Assembly (NCBI RefSeq): GCF_900129545.1
Contig: NZ_FQWB01000005.1
Location: forward strand, 1-64,000
From: Flavobacterium fluvii
GTDB taxonomy: Bacteria > Bacteroidota > Bacteroidia > Flavobacteriales > Flavobacteriaceae
Reading direction: 5' to 3'
Length of the DNA stretch: 64,000 bases
The position numbers were made by a program, and so were the translations under genes. This document shows positions 5,723 through 14,157 of the stretch, piece after piece (position 1 is the first letter of the stretch; each line of letters opens with the position of its first letter). The notes beneath the pieces are model-generated. The model ran no database searches. It was not told the DNA's origin and saw nothing but the letters and a program-made list of their open reading frames with translations.

Positions 5723-7732
5723 TTGAAAACAAAATCTATAATAGGATTGTTTAGTTGCCTACTTCTGATAATATCTTGTCAGAAAAAAAACAATACTATT
5801 GAATATAAAAGCCAAGTTATCATTCTTTTGCAAAGTATCGACAAATCTAGTTCAAAAGAGGCTGGCAAAGAAAGTATATTGGATACTTTGAGTCAATTTG
5901 TACTAACTCATGACAATGATTCCATCAACAGAAATTTAATTTTTAAAGTGGCCAACAAGTATTATCATTACAATAAACTTGATAAATATTTAAAGCTGAC
6001 CAATAAAGTACTTGATTTATCAATTCAAAAAAAGGACTCTGTCAATATTGCAAAATCATTGTATTATATAGGGAATTATTATGCAGATAAATCACAATTC
6101 GAAAGTGCTTTTCAGTATTATAATAAATCAGAAAAGATATACAAAACTTTAAATGACACCTTAATGTTGGGTACAATGTCTCTCTTGAAAGGAGGAATGC
6201 TATTCGAAACTGGAAATTTTTCGGAAAGTGAAACAGAGACAATAAAAGCATTGCGATTACTGTTAATCGCCAAAAACAAGGACATGATTTTCAATTGCTA
6301 CAACTTAATTGCTATTTCATTGAAAGAGTTGAATAATTATAAAAAATCACTGGACTATTTTGACCTGGCTTTACAGCAATTGGACAAACTGGAAAAAGAG
6401 AATTACCCTAAAAAAACAATAGTACAATATAGAATTAATTGCTATAATAATATAGGCAGGGTTTATGAAAAAACAAAAAACTATACTGAAGCTGCACGTT
6501 TTTATGGTATTGGATTGCAAACAAAAGACATTAAAAAAAATTATCCAAGATCCTATGCAACATTATTGGATAATCTTGCCTGTTCAAAAATGAAATCAGG
6601 CAATTATTTGGGAGTAGAAAAAATGATTTTGAAATCCTTAAAAATCAGGGATAGTCTCGGTATAGAATCAGGTGTGGCAACAAGTAAAATTGATTTAGGA
6701 GAATATTACATTCTCACAAAAGATACGGTAAAAGGATTCACCTATTTGAAAGAAGGCTATTTATTGTCCAAAAAACTGAAAAGCAGTTTCCATACAATGG
6801 AAGCTTTAAAATTGTTGATGGAGCATGATTCCAAAAACAAGACATACTATACCAATCAATACCTAAAAATTAGCGACAGCGTACAGCAAGTAGAAAGGGC
6901 AACAAGAAATAAATTTGCCCGAATTGCCTACGAAACAGACCAAGTTGAAGAAAAAAACGTGATGTTGTCCAAAAAGAATACCAACATCATTATCGGTTCC
7001 GGAATTATTGTCTTCCTTTTAGGCGGTTTTTTGATCATATACCGTCTTAAATCCAGAAACAAGGAATTGCTTTTCATAAAAGATCAACAAGATGCCAACG
7101 AAAAAATTTACCAATTAATGCTTCACCAACAAGCGGAAACGGAACAGGCACGCGATGAAGAAAGAAATCGCATAGCAATGGAATTGCACGACGGCATAGT
7201 GAACAGTATTTTCACAACCCGTTTCAATTTAATGCAGCTGGAATCTGGAGCCGGGGACAAGAAACAGCAGTTGGTCGAAGAACTCGAAAAAGCGGAAAAT
7301 GAGATCAGGAGGGTTTCCCACGACCTCAAACAAAATCTTCTTTTTGAGGACAAAACCGTACCTGAGATTTTGGCAAATTTAGTAGAAGCCCAACAAAATG
7401 AATTCAATACCAAATTTGATTTGTCGGTTGACAAATACATCGATTGGTCTGCAATTTCCAGCGATGCCAAAATACATGTTTATCGCATCATACAGGAAGC
7501 CTTGCAAAACAGCAACAAATACTCTAAAGCGGCAAGATGTTGTGTATTCCTGCTAAAAACCGGAGATAAAACCACCATTCGTATTTGGGACAACGGCATT
7601 GGTTTCAATCCTGAAAAAGTAAAACAAGGCATTGGCCTGAAAAACATCAAGGAAAGAGTCAAGTCCTTAAACGGAGAATTAAAAATCAATTCAAGTCCAG
7701 AAAAAGGAACAACAATCGAAATTATCTTTTAA
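5723..7732 (+). CDS. TPR-containing sensor histidine kinase (HisKA_3 type)
   Basis: The 669-aa product starts with a signal-like segment (LFSCLLLIISCQ) that may make it a lipoprotein (Cys19). A TPR array covers about residues 40-400, one membrane helix about 421-443 (IIIGSGIIVFLLGGFLIIY), a HisKA_3 phospho-acceptor region near 480-545 (RIAMELHDGIVNSIF, His about 488) and an HATPase domain to the end (QEALQNSNKYSKA, IWDNGIGFN, GIGLKNIKERV). This is the Bacteroidota TPR-kinase architecture, with a periplasmic TPR sensor. HisKA_3 kinases usually pair with NarL-type regulators, here that at 3557-4213. The start is a TTG at 5723; no ATG lies nearby in frame. Confidence 0.9.
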   Translation: MKTKSIIGLFSCLLLIISCQKKNNTIEYKSQVIILLQSIDKSSSKEAGKESILDTLSQFVLTHDNDSINRNLIFKVANKYYHYNKLDKYLKLTNKVLDLSIQKKDSVNIAKSLYYIGNYYADKSQFESAFQYYNKSEKIYKTLNDTLMLGTMSLLKGGMLFETGNFSESETETIKALRLLLIAKNKDMIFNCYNLIAISLKELNNYKKSLDYFDLALQQLDKLEKENYPKKTIVQYRINCYNNIGRVYEKTKNYTEAARFYGIGLQTKDIKKNYPRSYATLLDNLACSKMKSGNYLGVEKMILKSLKIRDSLGIESGVATSKIDLGEYYILTKDTVKGFTYLKEGYLLSKKLKSSFHTMEALKLLMEHDSKNKTYYTNQYLKISDSVQQVERATRNKFARIAYETDQVEEKNVMLSKKNTNIIIGSGIIVFLLGGFLIIYRLKSRNKELLFIKDQQDANEKIYQLMLHQQAETEQARDEERNRIAMELHDGIVNSIFTTRFNLMQLESGAGDKKQQLVEELEKAENEIRRVSHDLKQNLLFEDKTVPEILANLVEAQQNEFNTKFDLSVDKYIDWSAISSDAKIHVYRIIQEALQNSNKYSKAARCCVFLLKTGDKTTIRIWDNGIGFNPEKVKQGIGLKNIKERVKSLNGELKINSSPEKGTTIEIIF

Positions 7733-7865
7733 CAACTAACTCTACTGGCCTTCCACCTGAATATACATTTCCGTAAACAATCCCTTCTAACATAATTTAT
7801 AATTTGACAACTCCATAATTGAATAATTACAGGAGGTACAATATCATTTAGGTTTTACCCACAAT

Positions 7866-7907
7866 ACTTCCCCTCGTATGGAGGGCTGCCTAAAGGGCGG
7901 GGTAGTT
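7866..7907. repeat. Solitary copy of the GC-rich double-hairpin repeat
   Basis: The sequence CCCCTCGTATGGAGGG, then CTGCCTAAAGGGCGGGGT, matches the repeats that flank the DUF559 gene at 48564-48603 and 49098-49137. Here no DUF559 gene accompanies it, and the first stem has decayed slightly. Confidence 0.7.
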
Positions 7908-7981
7908 AATATTGTAAATATCATACTCCCATTCTTTTCTCTTTATTCTTTACTCTTGCCCCAAATTTCCCATCCCAAAAC

Positions 7982-8014
7982 ATTAAATTTTAACAAAATA
8001 GGCAGTTAAACTAC
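7982..8014. promoter_or_regulatory. Copy 2 of a shared 33-bp regulatory element
   Basis: It matches 4224-4256 at 28 of 33 positions, including the runs ATTAAATTTTAACA and TAGGCAGTT. It lies about 125 bp upstream of the membrane-protein gene at 8141. A binding site for one of the two regulators at 3557-5027 is the simplest reading. Confidence 0.5.
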
Positions 8015-8140
8015 CTCATTTGTTAAATCCAATACCCCAAAAACACCACCTACATCCTTTTGCTTTTACATTTGATATTTCAGGAACTTAAATATCACTG
8101 TTGATGGAATACCCCCAATCTATCCCTGCTAAAACACAAA

Positions 8141-8500
8141 ATGAAACATAAAATTGACAATGTAATGGAAACTGGTAAAACAAACAAAACTTATATAAAA
8201 CACTTGATTTCAAGAATAAGCAAAACAGCAACAAAGTATTGTTTTCTTTTTAAAGAAAATGCCGGCTTTCAACTCAGACAGAAATTATGGAGCAAAAAAA
8301 TTCTAGCTATACTGTTTGTGTTGATTTTCACAATTGGCAATTGTATGGTTACGGCACATTACTTGTCCAGTTTTTCATTTGAACTCAAAAATGATATGTT
8401 TTCCTATTTAGCCTTCATCATTCTTTCCATTTTTGCAATAATAATCATAAATGCTAAATGGATAAAAATAGTGGCAGAAAAATATGCCGATAGATTCTAG
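8141..8500 (+). CDS. Hypothetical two-helix membrane protein (119 aa)
   Basis: The 119-aa product has a basic N-terminal 50 residues and two hydrophobic helices (about 53-75, ILAILFVLIFTIGNCMV, and 87-106, FSYLAFIILSIFAIIII), with both ends likely cytoplasmic. No family is recognised. Its upstream region carries the 33-bp element shared with the response-regulator promoters, suggesting control by the neighbouring NarL or LytTR regulator. Downstream lies an IS21-like remnant. Confidence 0.5.
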   Translation: MKHKIDNVMETGKTNKTYIKHLISRISKTATKYCFLFKENAGFQLRQKLWSKKILAILFVLIFTIGNCMVTAHYLSSFSFELKNDMFSYLAFIILSIFAIIIINAKWIKIVAEKYADRF

Positions 8501-8708
8501 AAGACCACTCCATAAACTAGCTAAAGCGTCTCGCTGATGCCAATTGACTTTGGAGATAGCTAAATAACACAAAAAAACAGGAAAGCCGAAAACTCTATCA
8601 AAAAGTAGAATCTATGAGAAAGAAAAGAGGCATAAACAAAGGGTAATTTTTAAGTATATTTGAATACTAATTAACAGATGAAAAAAAGTAGTTTTTAATG
8701 AAAAATGG
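8501..8708. other. Intergenic region left of the IS remnant
   Basis: No intact gene. Short broken frames interrupted by stops could be the decayed end of a transposase-operon gene, but I cannot identify them. Confidence 0.4.
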
Positions 8709-8785
8709 AGGTGGTCATTTTGAATTGGAATCAGGTGGTCACTTTAAATTGGAATTGGGTGGTCAATATCACTTGAATTTGCACA
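8709..8785. mobile_element. Solitary end of an IS21-like element
   Basis: GGTGGTCA recurs at a strict 24-bp period (8710, 8734, 8758), each of the first two followed by AATTGGAAT, and the block ends in TTTGCACA, which reads TGTGCAAA from the other strand. IS21-family elements have TG-starting ends and multiple internal terminal repeats that bind the transposase. No transposase gene remains, so this is a leftover end. The IS21 assignment is from the pattern only. Confidence 0.55.
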
Positions 8786-8807
8786 CATTACCATAAAATA
8801 TGGATTT

Positions 8808-9497
8808 CTATTCTAAAACAAAACTCACGCTTACATTTGCCGTAATCTCTATTTCGCCAATGGCCAATGTTTCTCTTGAAGCTGATTCGTCCATAGCCAT
8901 TGAAGCCTTCATCGCGTATACTCGAGGCTGCGGATGATAGCCTTGTGAATTATCCTGTATCAATAGTGCCTTGCCCACTTTTTGCCCCAATACCGAAACA
9001 AAATCCTCTGCTTTTGCTTTGGCATCTTTAATGGCCAATTTTCGTGCATCGGATTGCAATTGCGCCATTTTGGATGACTTGAATTCTACATTGTCAATTC
9101 GGTTGATTCCTTCATTGACCAATCCTTCCATCAACACGTCATATTTAGACAAATCTCTCAATAAAATCTGTACCGATTGAGTTGCAATATAACTGTATTT
9201 CTTTTTGTCTGCATCATAGTTGGGATTCAAGGAAATGCGTTGGGTCTGAAAATCTTCTGTAGCAATATTCGACTTCTTGATAAATTTCAAGATGGCATCC
9301 ATTTTTTTGTCATTCTCCTGCTTTACATCCGCAGCTTTTGTTCCTTTAGTTTCAATAGAAACGGAAATCGAGGCTTGGTCTGGAGCCACTTTCAGCTTTC
9401 CTTCGCCGGAAACATTAACCATTGGAACTTGTTTTTGGTCTTGCGCATAAGACATTGTCACAAATAAAATGCCCAGAATCAATAGTGCTTTTTTCAT
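8808..9497 (-). CDS. SIMPL domain (DUF541) periplasmic protein
   Basis: The 229-aa product has a signal peptide (MKKALLILGILFVTMSYAQ) and then the SIMPL/DUF541 layout: VNVSGEGKLKVAPDQASISVSIET at the start of the mature part, a conserved middle (ISLNPNYD, QSVQILLRDLSKYDVLM), and ANVSVSFVLE at the end. The family is periplasmic or surface exposed and linked to oxidative-stress tolerance in E. coli (YggE), with no known enzyme activity. It stands beside the rhomboid protease gene on the same strand, 50 nt downstream of it, possibly co-transcribed. Confidence 0.9.
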   Translation of the reverse strand: MKKALLILGILFVTMSYAQDQKQVPMVNVSGEGKLKVAPDQASISVSIETKGTKAADVKQENDKKMDAILKFIKKSNIATEDFQTQRISLNPNYDADKKKYSYIATQSVQILLRDLSKYDVLMEGLVNEGINRIDNVEFKSSKMAQLQSDARKLAIKDAKAKAEDFVSVLGQKVGKALLIQDNSQGYHPQPRVYAMKASMAMDESASRETLAIGEIEITANVSVSFVLE

Positions 9498-9547
9498 TTT
9501 AATAAATTTAATTAGTTTTTACAATCTGTATTCAAATCCTGTGCCAA

Positions 9548-10189
9548 TTATAGTTTCCCCATTTTGGACATTACAAAAAGTATCACGATGGGAATAGCCA
9601 AAAGCACTACCATAACCGTGTTGTCTACAAACATGGCAGGTTCTTTCAACAAAGTAATCAAATAGCCGCCAATAGCGCCTCCAAAATGAGCCGTATGACC
9701 TATATTGTCGTTCTTGGCTTTCATTCCATAAATGGAATACAACAAATAGCCAATACCAAAAAGATAAGCCGGAATGGGAATGGGAATAAAAAACAAATAC
9801 AAACTCATGCTGGGATCAATCAAAATCGCCGAATATAGAATCCCCGTAACTGCTCCAGATGCTCCAATTGCACGATAACTATAATCGTTTTTGTGCATCA
9901 TCAAAGTGAGTAAACTCCCAAAAACTAGACTAGCCATATAAATCAAGAAAAAAGAAGCACTCCCAAAATAATTGATTACCACGGGAGCAAACATGAAAAG
10001 GGTAAACATGTTGAAAAACAAATGCCCCATATCGGCATGCAAAAAACCCGATGTCACCATTCTTATTTGATCACCGGCACGAATGCTTCCGATGTGAAAT
10101 TCAAATTTCCTAAAAAATGCCACATCTTTAAATCCTTTTAAACTGAATAAAACAGTGACGGCAATAATTACAATTAAAATAGTGCTCAT
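9548..10189 (-). CDS. Rhomboid family intramembrane serine protease
   Basis: The 213-aa protein has six membrane helices, the usual length of a minimal bacterial rhomboid. The catalytic Ser111 sits in GASGAVTG, the His168 in the last helix (HTAHFGG), and the HxxxN motif of helix 2 is H56/N60 (GHLFFN). It cleaves substrates within the inner membrane; the substrate cannot be inferred. It is followed by the SIMPL gene and is divergent from the acyltransferase gene at 10317. Confidence 0.93.
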   Translation of the reverse strand: MSTILIVIIAVTVLFSLKGFKDVAFFRKFEFHIGSIRAGDQIRMVTSGFLHADMGHLFFNMFTLFMFAPVVINYFGSASFFLIYMASLVFGSLLTLMMHKNDYSYRAIGASGAVTGILYSAILIDPSMSLYLFFIPIPIPAYLFGIGYLLYSIYGMKAKNDNIGHTAHFGGAIGGYLITLLKEPAMFVDNTVMVVLLAIPIVILFVMSKMGKL

Positions 10190-10290
10190 AAATTGTTGGC
10201 TAGTTTTTTTAAAGTGTAAATCTAATTAATATAATGCTCATAAAAACAGCTTGCTCTACACAAACTGTCATTCAAAAGCTTTTTTTGAAT

Positions 10291-10298
10291 TATATTTG
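10291..10298 (+). promoter_or_regulatory. -7 box TATATTTG of the acyltransferase gene
   Basis: TATATTTG matches TAnnTTTG and lies 18 nt upstream of the ATG at 10317, the typical spacing in this window. Confidence 0.6.
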
Positions 10299-10316
10299 TG
10301 AAAATATTTTTACCTA

Positions 10317-11186
10317 ATGCGTTTTATAGTTTACCTCATAGCCTACCCCTTTTTATGGTGCATTTCGATGTTGCCGTTTTCATTCTTATACTTGTTTTCA
10401 GATTTTACCTACCTAATCGTTTATTATATAATTGGTTATAGAAAAAAAACGGTTCGAGAAAACTTGGCGATGGCATTACCACATTTATCCGCTGAAGAAA
10501 GATTGACCATCGAAAAAAAATCGTTTCGTCATTTGTGCGACATGTTTCTCGAAATGATAAAAACAATGACCATTTCCAAAAGTGAAATAGAAAAACGTTT
10601 TATTTTTCCCAATATGGAAGTCTATAAAAAACTGGAAGAACAAGACAAAAGTATTGCCATGATGCTGGCACATTATGGGAGCTACGAATGGGTAATTTCG
10701 ATGAATGCTTATGTAAAATTTAGTGCTTTTGCCATTTACAAAAAAATAGCCAATCCTTATTTTGACCAATTAGTTCGTGACATTCGATCCAAATTCAAGG
10801 CTTCACTCGTAACCACCAAAGAAACGATTCCAACCATCATCAACAATAACAAAAGCGGAAAACTGTCCATTTATGGATTTGCAAGCGATCAATCTCCAAA
10901 AATTACTTCTGCTTTTCATTGGCAAAAATTTATGGGAATTGAAGTCCCTGTTCATACCGGTGCCGAGATATTGGCAAAGAAATACAACATGAACATAATT
11001 TTCCTGAAAGTAAAAAAAGTGAAACGCGGTTTTTATGAAGCCCACTTTGAAGTGCTGTGCGAAAATGCCAAGGATGTGCCCAACTACGAAATCACGGATA
11101 AATTCCTGACCTTGGTGGAACAACAAATTTATGAAGCTCCGGAATATTATTTATGGACACATAAACGATGGAAACACAAAAGATAG
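10317..11186 (+). CDS. Lipid A-type lysophospholipid acyltransferase (LpxL/HtrB family)
   Basis: The 289-aa product has an N-terminal membrane segment (FIVYLIAYPFLWCISMLPFS) and the HX4E catalytic motif H119-Y-G-S-Y-E124 (MMLAHYGSYEW), followed by the family blocks ASDQSP and an EVPVHTGAEILAKKY segment. Enzymes of this family add late acyl chains to lipid A or related surface lipids at the inner face of the inner membrane. The acyl donor and exact substrate cannot be told. It is a single-gene unit ending in a shared bidirectional terminator. Confidence 0.92.
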   Translation: MRFIVYLIAYPFLWCISMLPFSFLYLFSDFTYLIVYYIIGYRKKTVRENLAMALPHLSAEERLTIEKKSFRHLCDMFLEMIKTMTISKSEIEKRFIFPNMEVYKKLEEQDKSIAMMLAHYGSYEWVISMNAYVKFSAFAIYKKIANPYFDQLVRDIRSKFKASLVTTKETIPTIINNNKSGKLSIYGFASDQSPKITSAFHWQKFMGIEVPVHTGAEILAKKYNMNIIFLKVKKVKRGFYEAHFEVLCENAKDVPNYEITDKFLTLVEQQIYEAPEYYLWTHKRWKHKR

Positions 11187-11283
11187 TGACTGATTGTCTA
11201 TACAAAAACTGAAAGACTTAGGGACTTTATAAAATCATTTCAACTTAATAAACACTTTTTTAAAATAGTGTCATAATCATAAA

Positions 11284-11323
11284 AAAACCACCTTTCTCAA
11301 GAATGTTCAAGAAAGGTGGTTTT
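11284..11323. terminator. Bidirectional terminator, 14-bp perfect stem
   Basis: AAAACCACCTTTCT (11284-11297) pairs with AGAAAGGTGGTTTT (11310-11323) between converging genes at 11186 and 11350. Confidence 0.85.
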
Positions 11324-11349
11324 GTATTTTAATCTTAGTCCAGAAAAAA

Positions 11350-11733
11350 TTAGCCCAATTGAATTCCGTTTTCTTCCAGGATTTCGAAAAGATAAATACT
11401 ATGGTTTGGGTCGTATTTCTCTACTCCACTTAGATACCATTTCTCGATTACATCAAGTTGATATGGTGTATAACCATCTGTATCTATGCTTAATCCCAAC
11501 AAACCCGACAACAGGAAATCTTCCAACACTTTATTGTTGACGATCCTCTGTGGAATTCCTTCCTTGAGAGTACCGTTCATTTCCTCGTAATCCATCCTTC
11601 CAGAAATAAATCCAGAATTAAAGGCTTCATTGCCTTTTATACAATTGGCTTGAGGAAAAGGATTAATGCCTTTAGCATATCCTTCAAAATAATCTTGTCT
11701 ATAGGCTGGGGTAAATATTTTTTTCGTACTCAT
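11350..11733 (-). CDS. Hypothetical protein (127 aa)
   Basis: The 127-aa soluble product contains YFEGYAKGINPFPQ and AFNSGFISGRMDYEEMNG, a paired aromatic/Gly pattern, and an acidic helix-rich C-terminus. There is no signal peptide, membrane helix or catalytic motif. It resembles short conserved proteins of unknown function in Flavobacterium, but I cannot name a family. It is a single gene bounded by the terminator at 11284 and a 400-bp upstream gap. Confidence 0.65.
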   Translation of the reverse strand: MSTKKIFTPAYRQDYFEGYAKGINPFPQANCIKGNEAFNSGFISGRMDYEEMNGTLKEGIPQRIVNNKVLEDFLLSGLLGLSIDTDGYTPYQLDVIEKWYLSGVEKYDPNHSIYLFEILEENGIQLG

Positions 11734-12139
11734 ATAGAATTTGGTTTCAAATTTCGTTTCAAACTTATTAACAATCTTTAACTTAACATCTAAAAATCGT
11801 TTAAAGGAAAAAATACTCTTTAAATTACAAGCTCTATGCCGTTTATCGATAAAAAAAGAAATAATTCAAACGCCTCCTCATAATTCATAAACACTGCCAA
11901 ATAATTAATTTATTGTAATAAAGGCGGGTTTCAAAAAACCTTGAGTCCCCTTCAACAACAAGAATACTTTTGCTTAATTCCAAAAAAAACACTTGTAAAA
12001 TTATATTTATTAAAAAAACACGAAATATTATTTTTATGTATTGAATAAATCCATAGTTTTGTTAAACAATCGGTTGTTTTAAACAATCGGTTGTATGATT
12101 AAATTCTATTTAACTAACAACCACTTAAAACTTTAAATC
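11734..12139. other. AT-rich intergenic region with a duplicated 15-mer
   Basis: No gene is seen. A possible -7 box TAGTTTTG (12054-12061) and two exact copies of TAAACAATCGGTTGT (12063-12077, 12080-12094) lie just upstream of the T9SS gene. Confidence 0.5.
12063..12094. repeat. Two direct copies of TAAACAATCGGTTGT, 17-bp period
   Basis: Each copy contains ACAA-TCGG-TTGT, an imperfect palindrome. The pair sits in the probable leader of the T9SS gene and could be an operator or an RNA stem. Confidence 0.55.
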
Positions 12140-13342
12140 ATGATTAAAAAATTACTTTTTTTACTGGTAGCTGTAACAGGCACTTCATTGACAATGAATG
12201 CACAAAATTTATTATTAAACGGCAATTTTGAAACTGGAACTGGAGATGTTTTCCCGAATTGGACAAAACTCAATGGAGGCACAAGTTTAACGTCTGAAGC
12301 TGTAGAGATTCATGGAGGTTTAAGAGCATTAAAAGCTGTACCAACTGGAGTTGCAGGAGAACAATGGAAGGTACAACTGGAAAGCGATGCAGTAACAACT
12401 GTAATTGGAAAAACCTACGAACTAAGTATGTGGGTAAAAGGAGCAACAACAGGAAATACAGTGCGTTTTTCCAATAACATTGTTACTTATGGTTCTGATA
12501 TTGCTGTAACAACAACTTGGCAAAAAATTTTTTACACAATTACAGCAACTACAACGACCACAAAGATTAGATTAGAATTAGGAGGAAACACTACTGCTGC
12601 AAATACCTTTTATGTTGACGACGTAGCAATGATTGATATAACTGCAACGTCTAAAGATTTTATATTAAATGGTAATCTTGAACTTGGATCAGGAGATGCA
12701 ACTACAAATTGGTCAAGAGCCAATAATCCAGGCGGAAATAGTATTGTAGCCGAAACCGTAGAAGTTCACGGAGGAACAAGAGCATTAAAAGCAATATCAT
12801 CGGGCTTACCTACTGCACAATATACTGTACAATTAATTAGTGATGCAATGACATTAGAAGTTGGGAGATCTTACACTGCAAGTATGTGGATAAAAGCGGC
12901 TAGTGCTGGAAATACTGTACGCTTTTCCACAACTGCCACAAGTGCAAACTTTGGCCCAGACACGACTATAGGGACAACTTGGCAACAAATTTCATATACT
13001 TTTGTTGCAAAAGCCGCTTCAACAAAACTTAACATAGACCTAGGGGGTAGTGGAAATACATTCTATTTTGACGACATCACTTTTATTGGAGCTTCTCCAT
13101 TAAGTACAAAAAAATTTGATACAAGTGACCAAACTGTTTTTTACCCAAATCCTGTCAAAGACAATTTGAACATCAATTCCGATCAGACCATAAAATCAAT
13201 AACCATTACCGACCTTGCTGGAAAAACGGTTCAAACCATCAAAGCCGAAAATATTCAATCGATAGATTTGTCTGGCTTAAATAATGGAATGTATATTTTA
13301 TCTACAGATACCAACAAACAATTCAAGTTTTTGAAAAACTAA
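12140..13342 (+). CDS. Secreted two-repeat carbohydrate-binding-like protein with T9SS sorting domain
   Basis: The 400-aa product has a signal peptide (about residues 1-21, ending MNAQ), two tandem homologous modules (about 23-165 and 172-315, each starting LLNGNFETGTGD or ILNGNLELGSGD and ending FYVDDVAM or FYFDDITF), and a C-terminal type A T9SS sorting domain (about 328-400: VFYPNPVKDNLNI, LNNGMYILS). The modules look like CBM4/9-type beta-sandwiches, so binding of polysaccharide is likely; the ligand is unknown. No enzyme domain is present. The protein should cross the outer membrane by type IX secretion and be anchored or released. Confidence 0.85.
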   Translation: MIKKLLFLLVAVTGTSLTMNAQNLLLNGNFETGTGDVFPNWTKLNGGTSLTSEAVEIHGGLRALKAVPTGVAGEQWKVQLESDAVTTVIGKTYELSMWVKGATTGNTVRFSNNIVTYGSDIAVTTTWQKIFYTITATTTTTKIRLELGGNTTAANTFYVDDVAMIDITATSKDFILNGNLELGSGDATTNWSRANNPGGNSIVAETVEVHGGTRALKAISSGLPTAQYTVQLISDAMTLEVGRSYTASMWIKAASAGNTVRFSTTATSANFGPDTTIGTTWQQISYTFVAKAASTKLNIDLGGSGNTFYFDDITFIGASPLSTKKFDTSDQTVFYPNPVKDNLNINSDQTIKSITITDLAGKTVQTIKAENIQSIDLSGLNNGMYILSTDTNKQFKFLKN

Positions 13343-13366
13343 ATATCCATAATTAACTAACCCAAA

Positions 13367-13394
13367 AAAACCAGCCCAATTACGAGCTGGTTTT
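13367..13394. terminator. Bidirectional hairpin terminator
   Basis: AAAACCAGC (13367-13375) pairs with GCTGGTTTT (13386-13394), flanked by A and T runs, between converging genes. The stop codon of the methyltransferase gene lies inside the loop. Confidence 0.7.
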
Positions 13395-14054
13395 TGTTTT
13401 TATTTCAGAAAAATACCTTGCCTCAATTCGTTTAATATCCTTTATTGAACTCCGTGCCCAAGCCAAACGTTTTTCCAAAATCTCGGCTTCGGATAAATGC
13501 CAATCGATATCTGATTGTCGCAATCTATTGGTTAGGTTTTGAATAATTATTGCCGCCGAAACTGAAATATTCAAACTTTCGGTAAAACCCGCCATCGGAA
13601 TTTTGAGAAAACCATCGGCTCTTTGCATAATTTCTTCCGACAATCCGTCTCGTTCCGTTCCAAAAAACAAAGCGCTGGGTTTCGAAATATCAAAATCATC
13701 TAACAGACAATCATTTTCGTGGGGCGTGGTGGCGATAATTTGGTAGCCTTGGTTTTTCAACGTATCCACACAATTGGTCACATTGTCGAATTTATTGATG
13801 TCAACCCATTTCTGTGCTCCCATCGCAATTTCCTTGTCGATGCTTTTGCCATAACGCTGTTCAATCACGTTCAATTCCTGGATGCCAAAAACCTCGCAAC
13901 TGCGCATCACGGCACTGGCATTGTGCATTTGAAAAACATCTTCCACAACAACCGTAAAATGTTTGGTTCGATTTTCCAGAACATTCAAAAATCTTTCTTT
14001 TCGATTATCAGTCAGGATATTTTCAAGAAAAGCGAGATACTCTAAATCAATCAT
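13380..14054 (-). CDS. trmH: TrmH-family tRNA/rRNA 2'-O-ribose methyltransferase
   Basis: The 224-aa product shows the SPOUT motifs: motif 1 in HNASAVMRSCEVFGI (Asn and Arg for catalysis), motif 2 FGTERDGLS and motif 3 FTESLNISVSAAI, with a short N-terminal extension typical of TrmH (tRNA Gm18 methyltransferase). It uses S-adenosylmethionine in the cytoplasm to methylate a tRNA ribose. Assignment to TrmH itself rather than another SpoU-class enzyme rests on length and the compact N-terminus. It is divergent from the sirtuin gene. Confidence 0.85.
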   Translation of the reverse strand: MIDLEYLAFLENILTDNRKERFLNVLENRTKHFTVVVEDVFQMHNASAVMRSCEVFGIQELNVIEQRYGKSIDKEIAMGAQKWVDINKFDNVTNCVDTLKNQGYQIIATTPHENDCLLDDFDISKPSALFFGTERDGLSEEIMQRADGFLKIPMAGFTESLNISVSAAIIIQNLTNRLRQSDIDWHLSEAEILEKRLAWARSSIKDIKRIEARYFSEIKTKTSS

Positions 14055-14157
14055 AGTGCAACATTATTATTTTTGGTAAAAATAGTAAAAAGGAGTAGTT
14101 TTATTTCCAATTAAAAAATCAAAAAAAATCTGCAAATCTGCGATAAAACATTTTAAA

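Larger units (their letters stand above)
7733..8140. other. Intergenic region with a GC-rich repeat and a regulatory element
   Basis: No gene is seen. It holds a lone copy of the GC-rich double-hairpin repeat (7866-7907) and the second copy of the 33-bp element shared with the 4213/4314 promoter region (7982-8014). Confidence 0.55.

Noticed and set aside
8709-8785. CRISPR-like 24-bp repeats
   Set aside because: The repeats are contiguous without variable spacers and end in an IS-type terminus.
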